Positions 22,258 to 23,500 of a stretch of DNA of 23,500 nt are shown here, piece by piece. Made by a program: the position numbers and the translations under genes. The notes below the pieces were generated by a model that searched no databases, was not told the DNA's origin, and saw only the letters and a list, made by a program, of their open reading frames with translations. How positions within the stretch are numbered: position 1 is the stretch's first letter; every line of letters starts with the position of its first letter. The stretch is from Syntrophomonas sp. (lineage in GTDB: Bacteria > Bacillota > Syntrophomonadia > Syntrophomonadales > Syntrophomonadaceae), in assembly GCA_003444615.1 (NCBI GenBank), contig DLUN01000193.1, positions 1 through 23,500 on the forward strand, written 5' to 3'.

Positions 22258-22263
22258 TATAAT
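22258..22263 (+). promoter_or_regulatory. possible -10 element of the spoVK leader transcript
   Basis: TATAAT lies ten bases after the hfq terminator. No matching -35 is seen. A transcript from here would carry a leader of about 140 bases before spoVK. A sporulation-specific sigma factor is also possible. Confidence 0.35.
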
Positions 22264-22329
22264 AGCAACAGAGATTGGTTTGCTTTGTAGCAGATATAGA
22301 TCTGCATGATAAGGAAGGAGATAAGATTT

Positions 22330-22368
22330 TTGGGGTATCACCACTTTTGTCTACTTGGCATATATTAA
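22330..22368 (+). CDS. putative leader peptide upstream of spoVK
   Basis: A TTG at 22330, 9 bases after a strong GGAAGGAG site (22313-22320), opens a 12-codon frame (peptide LGYHHFCLLGIY) that ends at TAA 22366-22368. The 5' arm of the terminator-like hairpin lies within it. It resembles an attenuation leader peptide. Translation is not shown. Confidence 0.4.
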   Translation: MGYHHFCLLGIY

Positions 22369-22398
22369 GTTAGACTATGAAGAAGTGGTGATTTTTTT
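22337..22398 (+). terminator. terminator-like attenuator hairpin directly before spoVK
   Basis: ATCACCACTT (22337-22346) pairs perfectly with AAGTGGTGAT (22383-22392), a 10-bp stem with a 36-nt loop. Seven T follow (22392-22398), abutting the spoVK ribosome site. A smaller hairpin (GCAGAT 22290-22295 with ATCTGC 22300-22305) lies upstream. The position, after the promoter and before the gene, fits an attenuator rather than an end-of-operon terminator. Confidence 0.55.
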
Positions 22399-22408
22399 GG
22401 AGATATCT

Positions 22409-23293
22409 ATGCGCTATAATGTCTGCAGTGCTGATAAATCAGATTATACCTCTGAAAAACTTAATCCTTTTCCTAAAACTGACGCTTTTAAGGAATTAGA
22501 AAACTTAATCGGGTTGAAAGATGTGAAAAGAATTCTTGCCGAAGTTACTGCCTTTTCCCTCATTCAGTCCCGCCGCAGCCAAATGCAGCTTAAGGCTTGC
22601 CCTAATGCTCTGCATATGGTTTTCAAAGGTAATCCGGGCACCGGTAAGACTACAGTAGCCCGCATATTAGGCCGCATCCTCAGGGATATCGGCATTTTAA
22701 GCAAAGGTCAGCTGGTAGAAGTGGAGCGGGCTGATTTAGTAGGAGAATATATCGGTCATACCGCACAAAAAACCCGGGAAATGTTGAAAAAATCCCTGGG
22801 AGGGATTATGTTTATTGACGAAGCCTATACTCTGGCTCAGGGCGGGGAAAAGGACTTCGGGCGCGAGGCGGTGGCAACTTTGGTTAAAGCTATGGAAGAC
22901 CACCGGGATAATCTGGTTATTATCCTGGCCGGGTATTCTTATGAAATGGAACGTTTTTTGCGTTCCAATCCGGGTTTGCGCTCCCGATTTCCCATTCATA
23001 TAGATTTTGCAGATTATGATGTGGATGAACTTTTGTCTATTGCCATACAGATGTATGCGGACCGTGATTATGAACTAACCTGCAGTGCGCGCTGGAAGCT
23101 CAAAAACCATTTGCAGGAGTTTGTACGCAACAGGCATCCTCACAGCGGCAATGCCCGCTATGTTCGTAATCTGGTGGAGAAATCCATTCGCCTGCAAGCC
23201 CTGCGTATCGTGGACCGGGAACCACTGCGGCGTAAAGAACTAGTAACCATTGAAGAAGCAGACCTACCCGATCCCGAACTTGTGAATACTTAA
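22409..23293 (+). CDS. spoVK: SpoVK-like AAA+ ATPase (CbbX family)
   Basis: This roughly 294-residue AAA+ protein strongly resembles stage V sporulation protein K. It has ALHMVFKGNPGTGKTTVA (Walker A), the VERADLVGEYIGHTAQKT segment typical of SpoVK, Walker B GIMFIDEAYTLA with GGEKDFGREA, and sensor region NPGLRSRFPIHIDF. SpoVK is needed for late spore maturation in B. subtilis; its molecular role is poorly defined. I chose the ATG at 22409, which follows TTGGAGA; the frame is open further upstream (TTG 22355, GTG 22388), but those codons lie in the leader hairpin. Expression probably depends on the attenuator ahead of it. A YnbB-like gene follows, as near spoVK in Bacillus. Confidence 0.88.
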   Translation: MRYNVCSADKSDYTSEKLNPFPKTDAFKELENLIGLKDVKRILAEVTAFSLIQSRRSQMQLKACPNALHMVFKGNPGTGKTTVARILGRILRDIGILSKGQLVEVERADLVGEYIGHTAQKTREMLKKSLGGIMFIDEAYTLAQGGEKDFGREAVATLVKAMEDHRDNLVIILAGYSYEMERFLRSNPGLRSRFPIHIDFADYDVDELLSIAIQMYADRDYELTCSARWKLKNHLQEFVRNRHPHSGNARYVRNLVEKSIRLQALRIVDREPLRRKELVTIEEADLPDPELVNT

Positions 23294-23315
23294 TCTAGGG
23301 AAGGTGGAACAAACC

Positions 23316-23500
23316 TTGCATTCATCAGAGTTAATAAGGAACACTGAACAAGATTTACATGAAATATTTCTCCAATTGGAAGATATTGCCTACAATAATC
23401 AGGTCAAGGTGTTAAATGCTTTCCGGCGGCACAGAATTCGAGAAGTACATTTTCAATCATCTTCTGGCTACGGATATGGAGATATCGGGCGTGATACTCT
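23316..23500 (+). CDS. YnbB-like PLP-dependent protein (methionine gamma-lyase / aluminium-resistance family), partial
   Basis: The first 61-62 codons are present before the window ends. They encode VKVLNAFRRHRI and then SSGYGYGDIGRDT, the conserved N-terminal segment of the YnbB family, PLP enzymes annotated as methionine gamma-lyase family or aluminium resistance proteins. The PLP lysine lies outside the window. The TTG at 23316 has AAGGTGG 8 bases upstream (23301-23307). It follows spoVK by 22 bases. Confidence 0.8.
   Translation, partial: MHSSELIRNTEQDLHEIFLQLEDIAYNNQVKVLNAFRRHRIREVHFQSSSGYGYGDIGRDT

Noticed and set aside
22354..22371. Second sigma-54-like promoter (TTGGCATATATTAAG)
   Set aside because: The -24 part matches but the -12 position is GT instead of the required GC, and it lies inside the hairpin loop.
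22355..22408. Longer SpoVK starting at TTG 22355
   Set aside because: No ribosome site precedes it, and the region forms the loop and 3' arm of the leader hairpin; the ATG at 22409 is better placed.
1..23500. CRISPR arrays, tRNA or rRNA genes, prophage or defence islands
   Set aside because: No regularly spaced repeats, tRNA-like cloverleaf, rRNA segments or phage-type genes were found by reading both strands.

Overview
The window looks like the chromosome of an anaerobic, spore-forming Clostridia-class Firmicute. Evidence for this is the miaB / YlbF-family / mutS / mutL / miaA / hfq / spoVK / YnbB-like gene order, also known from Bacillus and Clostridia, together with an oxygen-sensitive radical 2-hydroxyacyl-CoA dehydratase and a dense set of acyl-CoA genes. 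The acyl-CoA content reminds me most of syntrophic fatty-acid oxidisers such as Syntrophomonadaceae. That placement is inference; no rRNA or other phylogenetic marker was compared.

Region 1 (1-2510) is a scar zone of broken pieces: the end of an ISLre2-type transposase, the last 54 codons of a 2-hydroxyacyl-CoA dehydratase small subunit, a seemingly intact dehydratase activator, a reversed TRAP-transporter binding-protein (dctP) pseudogene with a nonsense codon and two frameshifts, and the 3' end of a CoA-transferase. Region 2 (2611-3085) is a single MaoC-type enoyl-CoA hydratase gene with its own terminator.

Region 3 (3096-10765) is the metabolic core. A divergently transcribed sigma-54 activator (PAS, AAA+, Fis-type helix-turn-helix) faces an operon that begins with a well-matched -24/-12 promoter and an upstream dyad. 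The operon encodes HadB-like and HadC-like dehydratase subunits, a 36-codon remnant of a 3-hydroxyacyl-CoA dehydrogenase, a crotonase, a thiolase and a CoA-transferase, and ends in a terminator. Together the intact genes could activate an (R)-2-hydroxy acid as its CoA thioester, dehydrate it to a 2-enoyl-CoA, hydrate that and thiolyse it. The 3-hydroxyacyl-CoA dehydrogenase step must come from elsewhere. The only activator seen for the dehydratase is the one stranded in region 1.

Region 4 (10798-23500) is conserved housekeeping DNA: miaB, a Cys-tailed YlbF/YmcA-family gene, mutS, a hydantoinase/oxoprolinase-family gene, a histone-deacetylase-family gene with a Cys-rich tail, mutL, an RsmJ-like methyltransferase, miaA, hfq, spoVK and the start of a YnbB-type PLP enzyme. 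Two points stand out. The hydantoinase- and HDAC-like genes sit in the mutS-mutL operon with overlapping or very close junctions. The leader before spoVK carries a short reading frame overlapping a terminator-like hairpin, which suggests attenuation.
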